Shown one piece after another: positions 16,746 to 24,572 of a stretch of DNA of 64,000 nt. The position numbers and the translations under genes were made by a program. Location: contig NZ_JAFBBY010000001.1 in assembly GCF_016907515.1 (NCBI RefSeq), positions 496,001 to 560,000 of the forward strand. Direction: 5' to 3'. A model generated the notes under the pieces. The model made no database searches and was not told the origin of the DNA. It was given only the letters and a program-made list of their open reading frames with translations. Source of the stretch: Nocardioides nitrophenolicus (GTDB lineage Bacteria; Actinomycetota; Actinomycetes; Propionibacteriales; Nocardioidaceae). Numbering within the stretch: the first letter of the stretch is position 1; the number at the start of each line of letters is the position of its first letter.

Positions 16746-16794
16746 CGTAGGGTCGTCCCGATCGGTTTTCCCACGCCACCCTGGAGGATGCGGC

Positions 16795-17217
16795 ATGTCG
16801 GAGACGAGCAGCCCCGCTGTCGACGGTACGACGGCCGCCGACCGCCCCGACGAGGTCGAGCTGCGGCTGCCGGCCGACGGCGCCTACGCCTCGGTCCTGC
16901 GCACCCTCACCGCCGGCCTCGCGGCCCGCCTGGACTTCACCATGGACGACATCGAGGACCTGCGGATCGCGGTGTCCGAGGCGGCCGCCATGGTGCTCGA
17001 CGAGGCCGACCCCGACGCCGTCCTCGACTGCCGGTTCCAGCTGGGGGGAAACCAGCTGGCACTCACCATCGCCGCCGACGCCGCGGCTCCCTCCGCTCCC
17101 GACTACGAGAGCTTCGGCTGGCAGGTCCTCGCGACCCTCGCCGACGAGGCCGCGATCGACGCCGTGGCCGGGCGCTACTCCGTCCGTCTCCTCGTTCGGT
17201 CCTCGCTCGCGTCATGA
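16795..17217 (+). CDS. anti-sigma factor, RsbW-like ATPase domain
   Basis: 140 residues with the GHKL/HATPase fold of anti-sigma factors: VELRLPADGAYASVLRTLTAGLAARLDF, then IEDLRIAVSEAAAMVL (N-box position) and ESFGWQVLATLADEA (G-box position). In RsbW kinases the N-box holds an Asn (SEACTNA); here the aligned residue is Met, and the glycine-rich box is reduced to FGWQVL. The actinobacterial UsfX-like branch is similarly degenerate. It overlaps the sigma factor gene by ATGA, so it is the cognate anti-sigma factor. A -10 TAGGGT lies at 16747-16752 and GGAGG eight bases before the ATG. Confidence 0.85.
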   Translation: MSETSSPAVDGTTAADRPDEVELRLPADGAYASVLRTLTAGLAARLDFTMDDIEDLRIAVSEAAAMVLDEADPDAVLDCRFQLGGNQLALTIAADAAAPSAPDYESFGWQVLATLADEAAIDAVAGRYSVRLLVRSSLAS

Positions 17218-18032
17218 CCACCGACCTGTCTCGGGGCGGCGGCCAGCGCGGCACGCCGACGAACGTCGAGGTGACCCGCAAGCGCAGCGCGGAGCTCTTC
17301 GTCGTCCTGCGCGACGAGGACGCCTCCCCCGCCGAGCGCGAGGTGGCCCGTGACTCCCTCGTCCACCTCCACCTGCCGCTCGTCGAGCACTGCGCCCGCC
17401 GCTTCCGCAACCGCGGCGAGCCCTACGAGGACCTGGTGCAGGTCGGCACCATCGGCCTGATCAAGTCCGTCGACCGCTTCGACACCGAGCGCGGGGTCGA
17501 GTTCTCGACGTACGCGACACCGACGATCATCGGCGAGATCAAGCGCTACTTCCGCGACAAGGGCTGGGCGATCCGGGTGCCGCGGCGGCTGCAGGAGCTG
17601 CGCATGCAGATCAGCGCCAGCACCGCCGAGCTCACCCAGTCGCTGGGCCGCTCCCCCACGCCGCGCGAGCTCGCCGACGCGATCGGCTGCTCGGTCGAGG
17701 AGATCGTCGAGGGCCTGGAGTCCAGCAACGCCTACTCCACGCTGTCCCTGGACGCCACCGACGACGACTCCGACGGTGGCAGCGGCCAGAGCATGCTCGA
17801 CGCGATGGGCGTCGACGACGAGGCGCTCGAGCACGTCGAGATCCGCGAGTCGGTCAAGCCGCTGCTGGAGAACCTGCCGCCGCGGGAGAAGAAGATCCTG
17901 CTGCTCAGGTTCTTCAAGAACATGACCCAGTCCCAGATCGCCGAGGAGATCGGCGTCTCCCAGATGCACGTCTCCCGGCTGCTCAGCCGCACCCTCGCCC
18001 AGCTGCGCGAGTCGCTCGAGTCGGAGGCCTGA
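17214..18032 (+). CDS. sigB: SigB/SigF-family RNA polymerase sigma factor
   Basis: 272 residues with regions 2 to 4 of a group 3 sigma-70 factor: LVQVGTIGLIKSVDRFDTERGVEFSTYATPTIIGEIKRYFRDKGWAIRVPRR region (2.1-3.0; DLVQVGTIGL is the core-binding signature), region 3 (ELTQSLGRSPTPRELADAI), an acidic linker (DATDDDSDGGSG), and region 4 with LPPREKKILLLRFFKNMTQSQIAEEIGVSQMHVSRL. The family directs general or osmotic stress and developmental genes from GTTT-N15-GGGTA promoters. It is held by the overlapping anti-sigma partner. A candidate target promoter lies just downstream at 18055. Confidence 0.9.
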   Translation: MTTDLSRGGGQRGTPTNVEVTRKRSAELFVVLRDEDASPAEREVARDSLVHLHLPLVEHCARRFRNRGEPYEDLVQVGTIGLIKSVDRFDTERGVEFSTYATPTIIGEIKRYFRDKGWAIRVPRRLQELRMQISASTAELTQSLGRSPTPRELADAIGCSVEEIVEGLESSNAYSTLSLDATDDDSDGGSGQSMLDAMGVDDEALEHVEIRESVKPLLENLPPREKKILLLRFFKNMTQSQIAEEIGVSQMHVSRLLSRTLAQLRESLESEA

Positions 18033-18054
18033 GCCACTCCGTCGCCGAAGCGGT

Positions 18055-18079
18055 GTTTACCCGGAACGGTCCGGGGCAG
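18055..18079 (+). promoter_or_regulatory. candidate SigB/SigF-type promoter
   Basis: GTTT (18055-18058), 15-bp spacer, GGGCAG (18074-18079): close to the actinobacterial SigB/SigF pattern GNNT-N14/16-GGGTAC. It precedes the secreted-protein gene at 18162 and lies directly behind the sigma factor gene. The -10 deviates at one key base, so the call is tentative. Confidence 0.35.
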
Positions 18080-18161
18080 GAACCCCTGCGTCTCGACTCT
18101 TGACCGGTTCCAGAGACCTCGTCCATGCAGGGGATCGGTCCTTCCCGAAGGAGCTCCTCCC

Positions 18162-18941
18162 ATGCGCAGGCTCGTCTCCGCTGGCGTCATCGCGATCACC
18201 TCGCTCGCGCTCGCCACGCCCGCCCTGACGTCCACCGCCGCGGCGGCCCCGGCCACCGCTGACACCGCCGTCGTGGCCGCCAAGGTCAAGGCCGGCAAGT
18301 TCAAGATCAAGAAGTCGGCCCCCGGCGTCCAGCCCGGCATCAGCAAGCTGGTCCTCACGTCCAAGGGCCTCAGGGGCTCCGGCAAGGTCAAGTACACGAT
18401 CACCGGCGACAACGGCGCCGTGATCAAGGGCAAGGCCAAGGTCAAGAAGGGCAAGGCCAAGTACGTCGTGCCGGCCCTCGGCACCGGCCACTACAAGGTC
18501 AAGGCGAAGTTCAAGGGCCGCAAGGGCAAGACCAAGTTCGAGGTCTACGACTCGGCGATGACCCTCAGCACCACCGCGGTGAGCTGCTTCCGCAGCGACT
18601 TCCGCTCGCCGTACACCAAGAAGAGCACCCAGCTGTCCGGCAGCGTGAAGTACAAGGGCGCCCCGGCGACCTCGGGCTACGTCGACGTCTACCAGAACGG
18701 CAACGCCGCCGGTGGCTCGTCGTCGCCGTACCTGCTGCGCTTCGCGAGCATCAACCCGGCCAACGGCACCTTCAACTTCACCACCGGCTTCTGCTCGGCC
18801 GTCATCAACGGCGGCACCGGCAGCGCCCTCAAGGCGGGCCTGCCCAACGGGCAGTACCAGTTCCAGGCGTACTACACCAAGGACGCCGGCTACGACGACT
18901 ACTTCTCGTCGAACTACATCACGGTGACCGTGGCGGACTGA
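18162..18941 (+). CDS. secreted beta-sandwich (Ig-like) protein
   Basis: 259 residues. Signal peptide MRRLVSAGVIAITSLALATPALTSTAAAAPA, cleaved near 30. The mature part has two sections. The first is a lysine-rich Ig-like domain of bacterial type (GKFKIKKSAPGVQPG, LVLTSKGLRGSGKVKYTI, VVPALGTGHYKVKAKF, KFEVYD; about 45-135). The second, about 140-259, has two cysteines (VSCFRSDF, TGFCSAV), probably disulfide-linked, and a strand-rich end (YQFQAYYTKDAGYDDYFSSNYI). The first section resembles Big_3_5/Ig-like repeats of surface proteins. AAGGAG precedes the start; a strong terminator follows. Confidence 0.7.
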   Translation: MRRLVSAGVIAITSLALATPALTSTAAAAPATADTAVVAAKVKAGKFKIKKSAPGVQPGISKLVLTSKGLRGSGKVKYTITGDNGAVIKGKAKVKKGKAKYVVPALGTGHYKVKAKFKGRKGKTKFEVYDSAMTLSTTAVSCFRSDFRSPYTKKSTQLSGSVKYKGAPATSGYVDVYQNGNAAGGSSSPYLLRFASINPANGTFNFTTGFCSAVINGGTGSALKAGLPNGQYQFQAYYTKDAGYDDYFSSNYITVTVAD

Positions 18942-18956
18942 TCGCCCACGACCCAG

Positions 18957-19000
18957 CGACGGCCCGGTCCCCTCTCGGGGGGATCGGGCCGTCGGCGTTC
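18957..19000 (+). terminator. terminator after secreted Ig-like protein
   Basis: CGACGGCCCG pairs with CGGGCCGTCG and the inner TCCCC with GGGGA, around a small loop, followed by GCGTTCTC. The hairpin lies between convergent genes. Confidence 0.7.
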
Positions 19001-19009
19001 TCGGGAGGG

Positions 19010-19435
19010 CTACTCGTCGTCGCCGGGACGGTCCTCCAGTGCCGCGATGGTGGCGGGGTGGAGCACCGCGGCCACGACGACCAGGGCCACCGCGGCCAGC
19101 CCGAGCGCGACGAGCAGCTCCTCGCGCAGGTTCCAGGCGAGACCGAGGACGATCAGCTGGGTGATCAGCACCGGGCCGCGCGCCCAGCCGTGGCGGCGCC
19201 ACAGCGCGAGGGCGGCGCCGACCAGCACCACGCCGTACGCCGCGAAGAAGACCGCGGTCGACAGGCCGAACCCGAGCCGCTCGGAGGACACGCTGGCCAG
19301 CTCCAGGATCGCGAGGATGAGCAGCACCAGCCCCTGGACCGCGGCCAGCGAGGCGGCCACGGTGAGCTGCGGAGGTCGGTCGGACGGGTGGTCGGACGGG
19401 TGGTCGGACGGGTGGTCGAGGGGCCCTTCGGTCAC
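19010..19435 (-). CDS. integral membrane protein with N-terminal DHPS repeats
   Basis: 141 residues. The N terminus contains three tandem copies of Asp-His-Pro-Ser (12-bp DNA repeat at about 19379-19421), then four membrane helices (AASLAAVQGLVLLILAILEL, TAVFFAAYGVVLVGAALAL, GPVLITQLIVLGLAWNL, VALGLAAVALVVVAAVLH) and a short acidic tail (EDRPGDDE). This matches uncharacterised four-helix actinobacterial membrane proteins. No functional motif is seen. The repeat count is likely to vary between strains. Confidence 0.65.
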   Translation of the reverse strand: MTEGPLDHPSDHPSDHPSDRPPQLTVAASLAAVQGLVLLILAILELASVSSERLGFGLSTAVFFAAYGVVLVGAALALWRRHGWARGPVLITQLIVLGLAWNLREELLVALGLAAVALVVVAAVLHPATIAALEDRPGDDE

Positions 19436-19540
19436 CGCCGCAGCCTAGGCGGTCGGTGTCCAGCATCCGGTTGTGACCCAACAGACCACCCGAATTGCTT
19501 GATTCGCGACGCAATCCTTGGAAACCTTGCCGGAGCGATC

Positions 19541-19554
19541 GTGAAGCCGTTCAC
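19541..19554 (+). promoter_or_regulatory. predicted Crp-type binding site upstream of whiB1
   Basis: GTGAAGCCGTTCAC, a perfect GTGA-N6-TCAC half-site pair as bound by mycobacterial Crp (Rv3676), 68 bp before the whiB1 start. In M. tuberculosis whiB1 is a known Crp target. The preceding 100 bp (19440-19540) are intergenic. Confidence 0.6.
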
Positions 19555-19621
19555 TTTTGCGGCTTCATGCGTGCCCGCTCCAGGGCACCCCCGGTAATGG
19601 AAGAAGAGGGCATCCCCACCC

Positions 19622-19876
19622 ATGGATTGGCGACACCGTTCCGCATGCCTCGACGAGGATCCGGAGCTGTTCTTCCCGATCGGCAACACCGGCCCGGCGA
19701 TCCTCCAGATCGAGGAGGCCAAGGCGGTGTGCCGACGCTGCGACGTGCGCGAGCAGTGTCTCGCCTGGGCGCTCGAGGCGGGACAGGACCACGGTGTCTG
19801 GGGTGGCCTGAGCGAGGACGAGCGCCGCGCGCTCAAGCGCCGCAACGCCCGCGCCCGGGTCCGCACCCCCGTCTGA
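19622..19876 (+). CDS. whiB1: WhiB family transcriptional regulator, WhiB1-like
   Basis: 84 residues. Four cysteines that bind the 4Fe-4S cluster are present: C9 (RSACLDED), then CRRC at 37-40 and C46 (REQCLAWAL). GVWGG at about 59-63 is the sigma-contact turn, followed by the basic tail EDERRALKRRNARARVR for DNA binding. Length and sequence match WhiB1/WblE, an essential NO-responsive repressor or co-regulator that binds region 4 of the housekeeping sigma factor. The neighbour is pdtaS, the same pair as Rv3219-Rv3220c. A Crp-type site lies upstream. Confidence 0.93.
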   Translation: MDWRHRSACLDEDPELFFPIGNTGPAILQIEEAKAVCRRCDVREQCLAWALEAGQDHGVWGGLSEDERRALKRRNARARVRTPV

Positions 19877-19891
19877 CCGACCGGTTCCCGG

Positions 19892-21370
19892 TCACTCGAC
19901 CGGGATGCTGAAGCCTGCCCGGGTGCCACCGCCGGGCGCCCGACCGAGCGTCAGGTGCCCGCCGAGCTCGGACTCCACGAGCGTGCGCACGATCGACAGG
20001 CCCAGGCTGGTCGCGGCGTCGAGGTCGAAGTCCTCGGGCAGCCCTCGGCCGTCGTCCTCGACGGCGACCTCCAGCACGGTGCCGTGCCGCGCCGCCTGGA
20101 TCGCGATCTGGCCGGCCGCGCCCGCGTCGTAGCCGTGCTCGGCGGCGTTCTGCATCAGCTCCATGACGACCATCGCGAGCGGCGTGGCGACCTCCGAGGC
20201 GAGGACGCCGAAGCTGCCCTCGCGACGGACGCCGACCTGGGCGGTGGTCGAGCCGACGTCGACCACCAGCCGGGCCAGCCGGTCGGCGATGTCGTCGAAC
20301 TCGACCGTCTCCTCGACGGCCTGGCTCAGCGTCTCGTGGACGATGGCGATCGAGCCGACCCGGCGCACCGCCTCCTCGAGGGCCGAGGCCGCCTCGGGCG
20401 AGCCGATCCGGCGCGCCTGGAGCCGCAGCAGGGCCGCGACGGTCTGCAGGTTGTTCTTCACCCGGTGGTGGATCTCGCGGATGGTGGCGTCCTTGGTGAC
20501 CAGCTCGCGGTCACGGCGGCGCAGGTCGGTCACGTCGCGCAGCAGGATGATCGCGCCGATGTGGTCGCCCTTGGGCCGCAGCGGGATCGCGCGCACGATC
20601 AGCGCGGCGCCGTCGCCGGGGCCCCCGGAGGCGCCGAGCTCGGTGTCGCGGTGCGCCCGGCCGCCGAGGACCGCGCTCAGCGTCTCCTCGTCGGGGCGCT
20701 TCTTGGGCGGTACCAGCTCCCGGGTCAGGTCGGGCAGCCGGTGACCGGTGAGGTCGCCGGTCAGCCCCAGCTTGCGGTAGGTCGACAGCGCGTTCGGGCT
20801 CGCGTAGATGACCCGGCCGGCGGCGTCGACGCGCAGGAAGCCGTCGCCGACCCGCGGGGAGTCGGCGTGGTCGCTGCGCTGGGCGGTGGACGGGAACAGC
20901 CCGGCGGCGATCATCTGGGACAGGTCGGTGGCGGCCTGGAGGTAGTTGATCTCCAACAGGCTGGGGGTGCGCACGCCGAGCAGGTTGGTGTTGCGGCTGA
21001 TCACCGCGATCACCTTGCCGGCGCGCCGCACCGGGATCGCCTCGACCCGGACCGGCACGTCGTCGCGCCATTCGGGGTCGCCCTCGCGCGCGATCCGGCC
21101 CAGCTCGAAGGCCGCGTCGACCAGCTGGCGGCTGCCGGTGGCGGCGAAGGAGCCCACGATGTCGTCGACGTACGCCGTCGGGCCGGTGGTCGGACGCATC
21201 TGGTCGCCCGCCCAGAAGCCCGCCCCGTTGCGGTCCGGGAGCCACAGGACCAGGTCGGCGAAGGACAGGTCGGCGATCACCTGCCAGTCGGCCTGGATCA
21301 GCTGGAGCCAGGCGATGTCCGCGTCGTCGAGGTCGGTGTGACGCCGGGCGATCGCGGACAGGGAGGGCAC
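19892..21370 (-). CDS. pdtaS: sensor histidine kinase PdtaS
   Basis: 492 residues. It has an N-terminal GAF-like domain (QVIADLSFADLVLWLP..., about 30-160), a PAS-like domain (FLRVDAAGRVIYASPNA, about 225-340), the HisKA_2 phosphoacceptor REIHHRVKNNLQTVAALLRL near 365 with the active histidine in HHRVKNN, and a HATPase domain (MELMQNAAEHGYDAG, VEDDGRGLPEDF, LGLSIVRTLV). PdtaS phosphorylates the RNA-binding antiterminator PdtaR; no pdtaR is in this window. It is a soluble kinase: no membrane helix. GTG start chosen because TATCTT ends 7 bases upstream (leaderless) and the length then equals the M. tuberculosis family member; longer frames run through the promoter. Confidence 0.9.
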   Translation of the reverse strand: MPSLSAIARRHTDLDDADIAWLQLIQADWQVIADLSFADLVLWLPDRNGAGFWAGDQMRPTTGPTAYVDDIVGSFAATGSRQLVDAAFELGRIAREGDPEWRDDVPVRVEAIPVRRAGKVIAVISRNTNLLGVRTPSLLEINYLQAATDLSQMIAAGLFPSTAQRSDHADSPRVGDGFLRVDAAGRVIYASPNALSTYRKLGLTGDLTGHRLPDLTRELVPPKKRPDEETLSAVLGGRAHRDTELGASGGPGDGAALIVRAIPLRPKGDHIGAIILLRDVTDLRRRDRELVTKDATIREIHHRVKNNLQTVAALLRLQARRIGSPEAASALEEAVRRVGSIAIVHETLSQAVEETVEFDDIADRLARLVVDVGSTTAQVGVRREGSFGVLASEVATPLAMVVMELMQNAAEHGYDAGAAGQIAIQAARHGTVLEVAVEDDGRGLPEDFDLDAATSLGLSIVRTLVESELGGHLTLGRAPGGGTRAGFSIPVE

Positions 21371-21377
21371 GGACCCC

Positions 21378-21383
21378 AAGATA
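21378..21383 (-). promoter_or_regulatory. -10 hexamer of pdtaS
   Basis: On the minus strand TATCTT is followed by GGGGTCC and the GTG start: the TANNNT-N7-start leaderless layout. Confidence 0.5.
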
Positions 21384-21480
21384 GGGCCTGGCCCAGCGCC
21401 GCGACTTAGGGTCCCTTCACATTGTTTGGCAGGATGGGCCCGGGGGATGAAGGCTCGGCTGCTCCGGAGGGTGTGGGTTG

Positions 21481-22338
21481 ATGGTGTCGGTGGATTGGGC
21501 TCGCCTCCAGCAGGCCCTCCGCGACGGTGAGCGGCGTCCCCCCGCCGGTCACCCGATCGGCGACCTGACCGCACAGCTGACCCAGATGCTGGGCGACCCG
21601 GACCCCCAGGTCCGCGACGGGATGGCGTACTCCTTCCTGGCGACCTGGATCGAGCACGGCGCGTACGACGACCTGCTGGCCGGACTCGGCGACGGCATGT
21701 GCGCCGGGCTGAACACCGGCATCGGCGAGCGCGACACCGACACGGTGTTCCGGCGCAGCTTCTCGGTGCTGCTGCTCGCCGAGTGCATCCAGCGCGACAC
21801 CCGGATCCGCCGGCTCCCCCCGAGCAAGGTGCTCCACTGGGGCGACCGGATCGCGGCCTGGTACGTCCGCGAGCGGGACCTGCGCGGGTTCGTGCCCGGC
21901 AAGGGCTGGGCCCACGCCGCCGCCCACGGCGCCGACGCGCTGGCCGCGCTGGCCGCCTCGCGCCACTTCGGGATGACCGAGCTGACCGTGCTGCTCGACG
22001 TGATCGCCGACCGGGTGCTCAACCCCGACACCCCGGCCCTGGTCCACGGCGAGCCGGACCGGATCGCCTACGCCGTGATGGAGGTGCTGCGTCGCGACCG
22101 GGTGCCGCTGAGCGTGCTGGAGCCGTGGGTGGTCCGCCTCGAGCAGGGCGCCCGGGCCCGGGCGCGCAGCGGCCGCGATCCCTACCGCGCCACCGGCAAC
22201 GCCCAGCTGGTGCTGCGCGCGCTCTACCTCCAGCTCACCATCTCGCCGCGGCACCCCGCGGTCCGGCCCGACCTGCTGCTGGCGCTGGTCGCCTCGCTGC
22301 GCCGGGTGCATCCGTACTTCCTCGACGACGTCGGCTGA
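21481..22338 (+). CDS. DUF2785 domain protein
   Basis: 285 residues, ATG at 21481 (a TTG one codon earlier is possible). The signature of DUF2785 is present: LRGFVPGKGWAHAAAHGADAL near residues 138-158 (given in parts: GFVPGKGW, AHAAAHGAD). The whole protein is helical and probably an alpha-solenoid: TQMLGDPDPQVRDGMAYSFLATWIE resembles HEAT-type helices. No catalytic motif is recognised; function unknown. It is transcribed divergently from pdtaS; a TAGGGT -10 lies at 21407-21412, about 70 bp upstream. Confidence 0.75.
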   Translation: MVSVDWARLQQALRDGERRPPAGHPIGDLTAQLTQMLGDPDPQVRDGMAYSFLATWIEHGAYDDLLAGLGDGMCAGLNTGIGERDTDTVFRRSFSVLLLAECIQRDTRIRRLPPSKVLHWGDRIAAWYVRERDLRGFVPGKGWAHAAAHGADALAALAASRHFGMTELTVLLDVIADRVLNPDTPALVHGEPDRIAYAVMEVLRRDRVPLSVLEPWVVRLEQGARARARSGRDPYRATGNAQLVLRALYLQLTISPRHPAVRPDLLLALVASLRRVHPYFLDDVG

Positions 22339-22375
22339 CCCGGCTGACCCGGCTGCCTCGGGCGGACCTGGTGGC

Positions 22376-22381
22376 TAGGGT
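22376..22381 (+). promoter_or_regulatory. -10 hexamer of the ThDP enzyme gene
   Basis: TAGGGT ends 6 bases before the GTG at 22388, so the transcript is probably leaderless; no ribosome site is present. Confidence 0.5.
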
Positions 22382-22387
22382 GCGGGA

Positions 22388-24079
22388 GTGACCACCAGCC
22401 CGGACCCCGACCAGCTCACCGGCCACGCCGGGGAGATCGCGACCCAGGTCGCCCGCGCCCACGGCGTGGAGACCATGTTCACCCTGTCGGGAGCCCACGT
22501 GTTCCCGATGTACGACGGCGCGGTCCGCAGCCAGGAGTGGGCCCAGCGCGACGGTCGCGCGCCGGTGCGGCTGGTCGACGTACGCCACGAGCAGACGGCG
22601 GCGTTCGCGGCCGAGGCGACCGGCAAGCTGACCCGGGTGCCGGGGCTCGCGGTGCTCACCGCCGGGCCGGGCGTCACCAACGGCGTCAGCGCGCTGGCGC
22701 AGGCCTCGTTCGCGGGCTCCCCGATGGTCGTCGTCGGCGGCCGGGCACCGGCCAACCGCTGGGGCAGCGGCGCGCTCCAGGAGATCGACCACCTGCCCAT
22801 CGTCGGCCCGGTCACCAAGCACGCGGCCACGCTGATGACGGCGAACGAGGTGGCGGTGGGCTTCGACACCGCGTTCACGCGGGCGCGCAGCTCCCACCGC
22901 GGACCGACCTACGTCGACGTACCGATGGACGCCTTCTTCGACGCCGGCACCGGGCCGGTCCCGGTGCTCGGCGACGACCGCGGCGCGGAGCCCGACAGCG
23001 ACGCGGTCGCCCGGATCGCGGGGCTGGTCGCACGCGCCGCGCGGCCGGTCCTCATCCTCGGAACCGACGTGTGGGCCGACCACGCGGAGGAGGCCGCGCT
23101 GCGGCTGGTCGAGGAGATGCGGCTGCCCGCGATCACCAACGGCATGGGCCGCGGCATCGTCCCCGGCGGCCACGCGCTGCTGGTGACCAAGGCCAGGGGC
23201 GCGGCGCTGGGTGGGGCCGACCTGGTCGTGGTGGTCGGCACCCCGCTCGACTTCCGGCTCGGGTACGGCGTGTTCGGCGGGAAGGACGGCGCCGCGCCGG
23301 CCGCCGTCGTCCACATCGCGGACTCCCCCGGCCAGGTGTCGGGGCACGCCGACCTCGCGGCATCGGTGAGCGGCGACCTGACGGCCGTCCTCGACGGGCT
23401 GCTCGAGGCGCTGGCCGGCGCGGCCCAGCCGGACCGCTCGGCCTGGCTCACGCTCCTGCAGGACACCGTCGCCGCGGCGAGCGCACGCGACGCCGAGCTG
23501 CTCGGCGCCGAGGCCGACCCGGTGCATCCGGCCCGGATCTACGGCGAGCTGGTCCCCCGTCTCGCCGACGACGCGGTCGTGATCGGCGACGGCGGCGACT
23601 TCGTGTCGTTCGCGGGCAAGTTCGTGGAGCCGAAGCGGCCCGGCTGCTGGCTCGACCCCGGACCCTACGGCTGCCTCGGCGCCGGCCTCGGCGCCGCGAT
23701 CGCGGCCCGGATCGCGCGGCCGTCGTCCCAGGTGGTGCTGCTGCTCGGCGACGGCGCGGCCGGCTTCTCGCTGATGGACGTCGACACGCTGGTCCGCCAT
23801 GACCTGCCCGTGGTGATGGTGATGGGCAACAACTCCGCCTGGGGACTGGAGAAGGGGCCGATGCAGATGCTCTACGGCTACGACGTCGCCGCCGACCTGG
23901 CCCCGCGCACGGCGTACGACCAGGTGGTGTCCGCCCTCGGCGGCGCCGGCGAGACCGTCACCGATCCCCGCCAGATCGGGCCGGCTCTGGACCGCGCGTT
24001 CGCCGCCGGCGCGCCGTACCTGGTCAACGTGATCACCGACGTCGACGCGGCGTACCCGCGCGCCACGTTCGGGATCTGA
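22388..24079 (+). CDS. thiamine diphosphate enzyme, acetolactate synthase large-subunit-like
   Basis: 563 residues in the three-domain ThDP arrangement. The N-terminal Pyr domain has the catalytic glutamate in VDVRHEQTAAFAAEA near 68, LTAGPGVTNGV near 92 and the FAGSPMVVVGGRAP loop. A central Rossmann-like domain spans about 195-330 (ARPVLILGTDVW). The C-terminal PP domain has the Mg/ThDP motif LLLGDGAAGFSLMDVDTL...VMGNN near 450-480. It resembles M. tuberculosis IlvG (Rv1820), a paralogue whose substrate is not the classical IlvB one. No regulatory subunit gene is nearby. A hotdog thioesterase-like gene follows after 2 bp, so the substrate may be linked to CoA metabolism. Confidence 0.85.
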   Translation: MTTSPDPDQLTGHAGEIATQVARAHGVETMFTLSGAHVFPMYDGAVRSQEWAQRDGRAPVRLVDVRHEQTAAFAAEATGKLTRVPGLAVLTAGPGVTNGVSALAQASFAGSPMVVVGGRAPANRWGSGALQEIDHLPIVGPVTKHAATLMTANEVAVGFDTAFTRARSSHRGPTYVDVPMDAFFDAGTGPVPVLGDDRGAEPDSDAVARIAGLVARAARPVLILGTDVWADHAEEAALRLVEEMRLPAITNGMGRGIVPGGHALLVTKARGAALGGADLVVVVGTPLDFRLGYGVFGGKDGAAPAAVVHIADSPGQVSGHADLAASVSGDLTAVLDGLLEALAGAAQPDRSAWLTLLQDTVAAASARDAELLGAEADPVHPARIYGELVPRLADDAVVIGDGGDFVSFAGKFVEPKRPGCWLDPGPYGCLGAGLGAAIAARIARPSSQVVLLLGDGAAGFSLMDVDTLVRHDLPVVMVMGNNSAWGLEKGPMQMLYGYDVAADLAPRTAYDQVVSALGGAGETVTDPRQIGPALDRAFAAGAPYLVNVITDVDAAYPRATFGI

Positions 24080-24081
24080 GC

Positions 24082-24465
24082 ATGGCCGAGGCGACCATGA
24101 GGTTCACCGTCGGCGACGACGACACCGCGCTCGCCGTGGGCTCCGGCAGCCTGCCGGTGCTCGGCACGCCGCGGCTGCTCGCCTGGTGCGAGGCGGCCAC
24201 CTGCGCGGCCGTCGAGGCGTCGCTGGGCGAGGGCGAGACGAGCGTCGGCACCCGCGTCGACCTCGAGCACCTCGCCGCCACCGCGGTCGGCGGCAGCATC
24301 GAGGTCACCGCCCGCCAGGTGTACGCCGACGGCCGGCTCAGGCGCTACGCGGTCTCGGCACGAGAGCTGGGCGCCGACGACCGGCCGGGCCGGCTGATCG
24401 GCTCCGGCGAGGTGACCCGGGTCGTGGTCGACGCCGCGCGCTTCCTGGCCCGGCTGCAGGGGTGA
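24082..24465 (+). CDS. hotdog-fold thioesterase-like protein
   Basis: 127 residues: MRFTVGDDDTALAVGSGSLPVLGTPRLLAWCEAAT at the start, a hotdog helix around residues 35-50, and the strand pattern SVGTRVDLEHLAATAVGGSIEVTARQV typical of the FlK/thioesterase-like subfamily; the TSVG/VDLEHL region holds the usual Thr and His. It would hydrolyse a small acyl-CoA or act as an acyl-CoA binder. Only two bases separate it from the ThDP enzyme gene, indicating one transcript and perhaps one pathway. Confidence 0.7.
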   Translation: MAEATMRFTVGDDDTALAVGSGSLPVLGTPRLLAWCEAATCAAVEASLGEGETSVGTRVDLEHLAATAVGGSIEVTARQVYADGRLRRYAVSARELGADDRPGRLIGSGEVTRVVVDAARFLARLQG

Positions 24466-24572
24466 GCCCGTCGCCCGGGCGGATCGCCGGAGGTTGTCCA
24501 CAGGTTCGGGAGACGCGCTGGCTTCGGCGTGAACGGTCTCGTAGGGTCGTGCCCGGACCGAAGGAGACCCTC

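Noticed and set aside
24494..24502. Replication origin or DnaA regulation site: TTGTCCACA matches the actinobacterial DnaA box
   Set aside because: It is a single box with no cluster, no AT-rich region and no dnaA, dnaN or parAB nearby. TTGTGCACA at 4787-4795 is likewise isolated.
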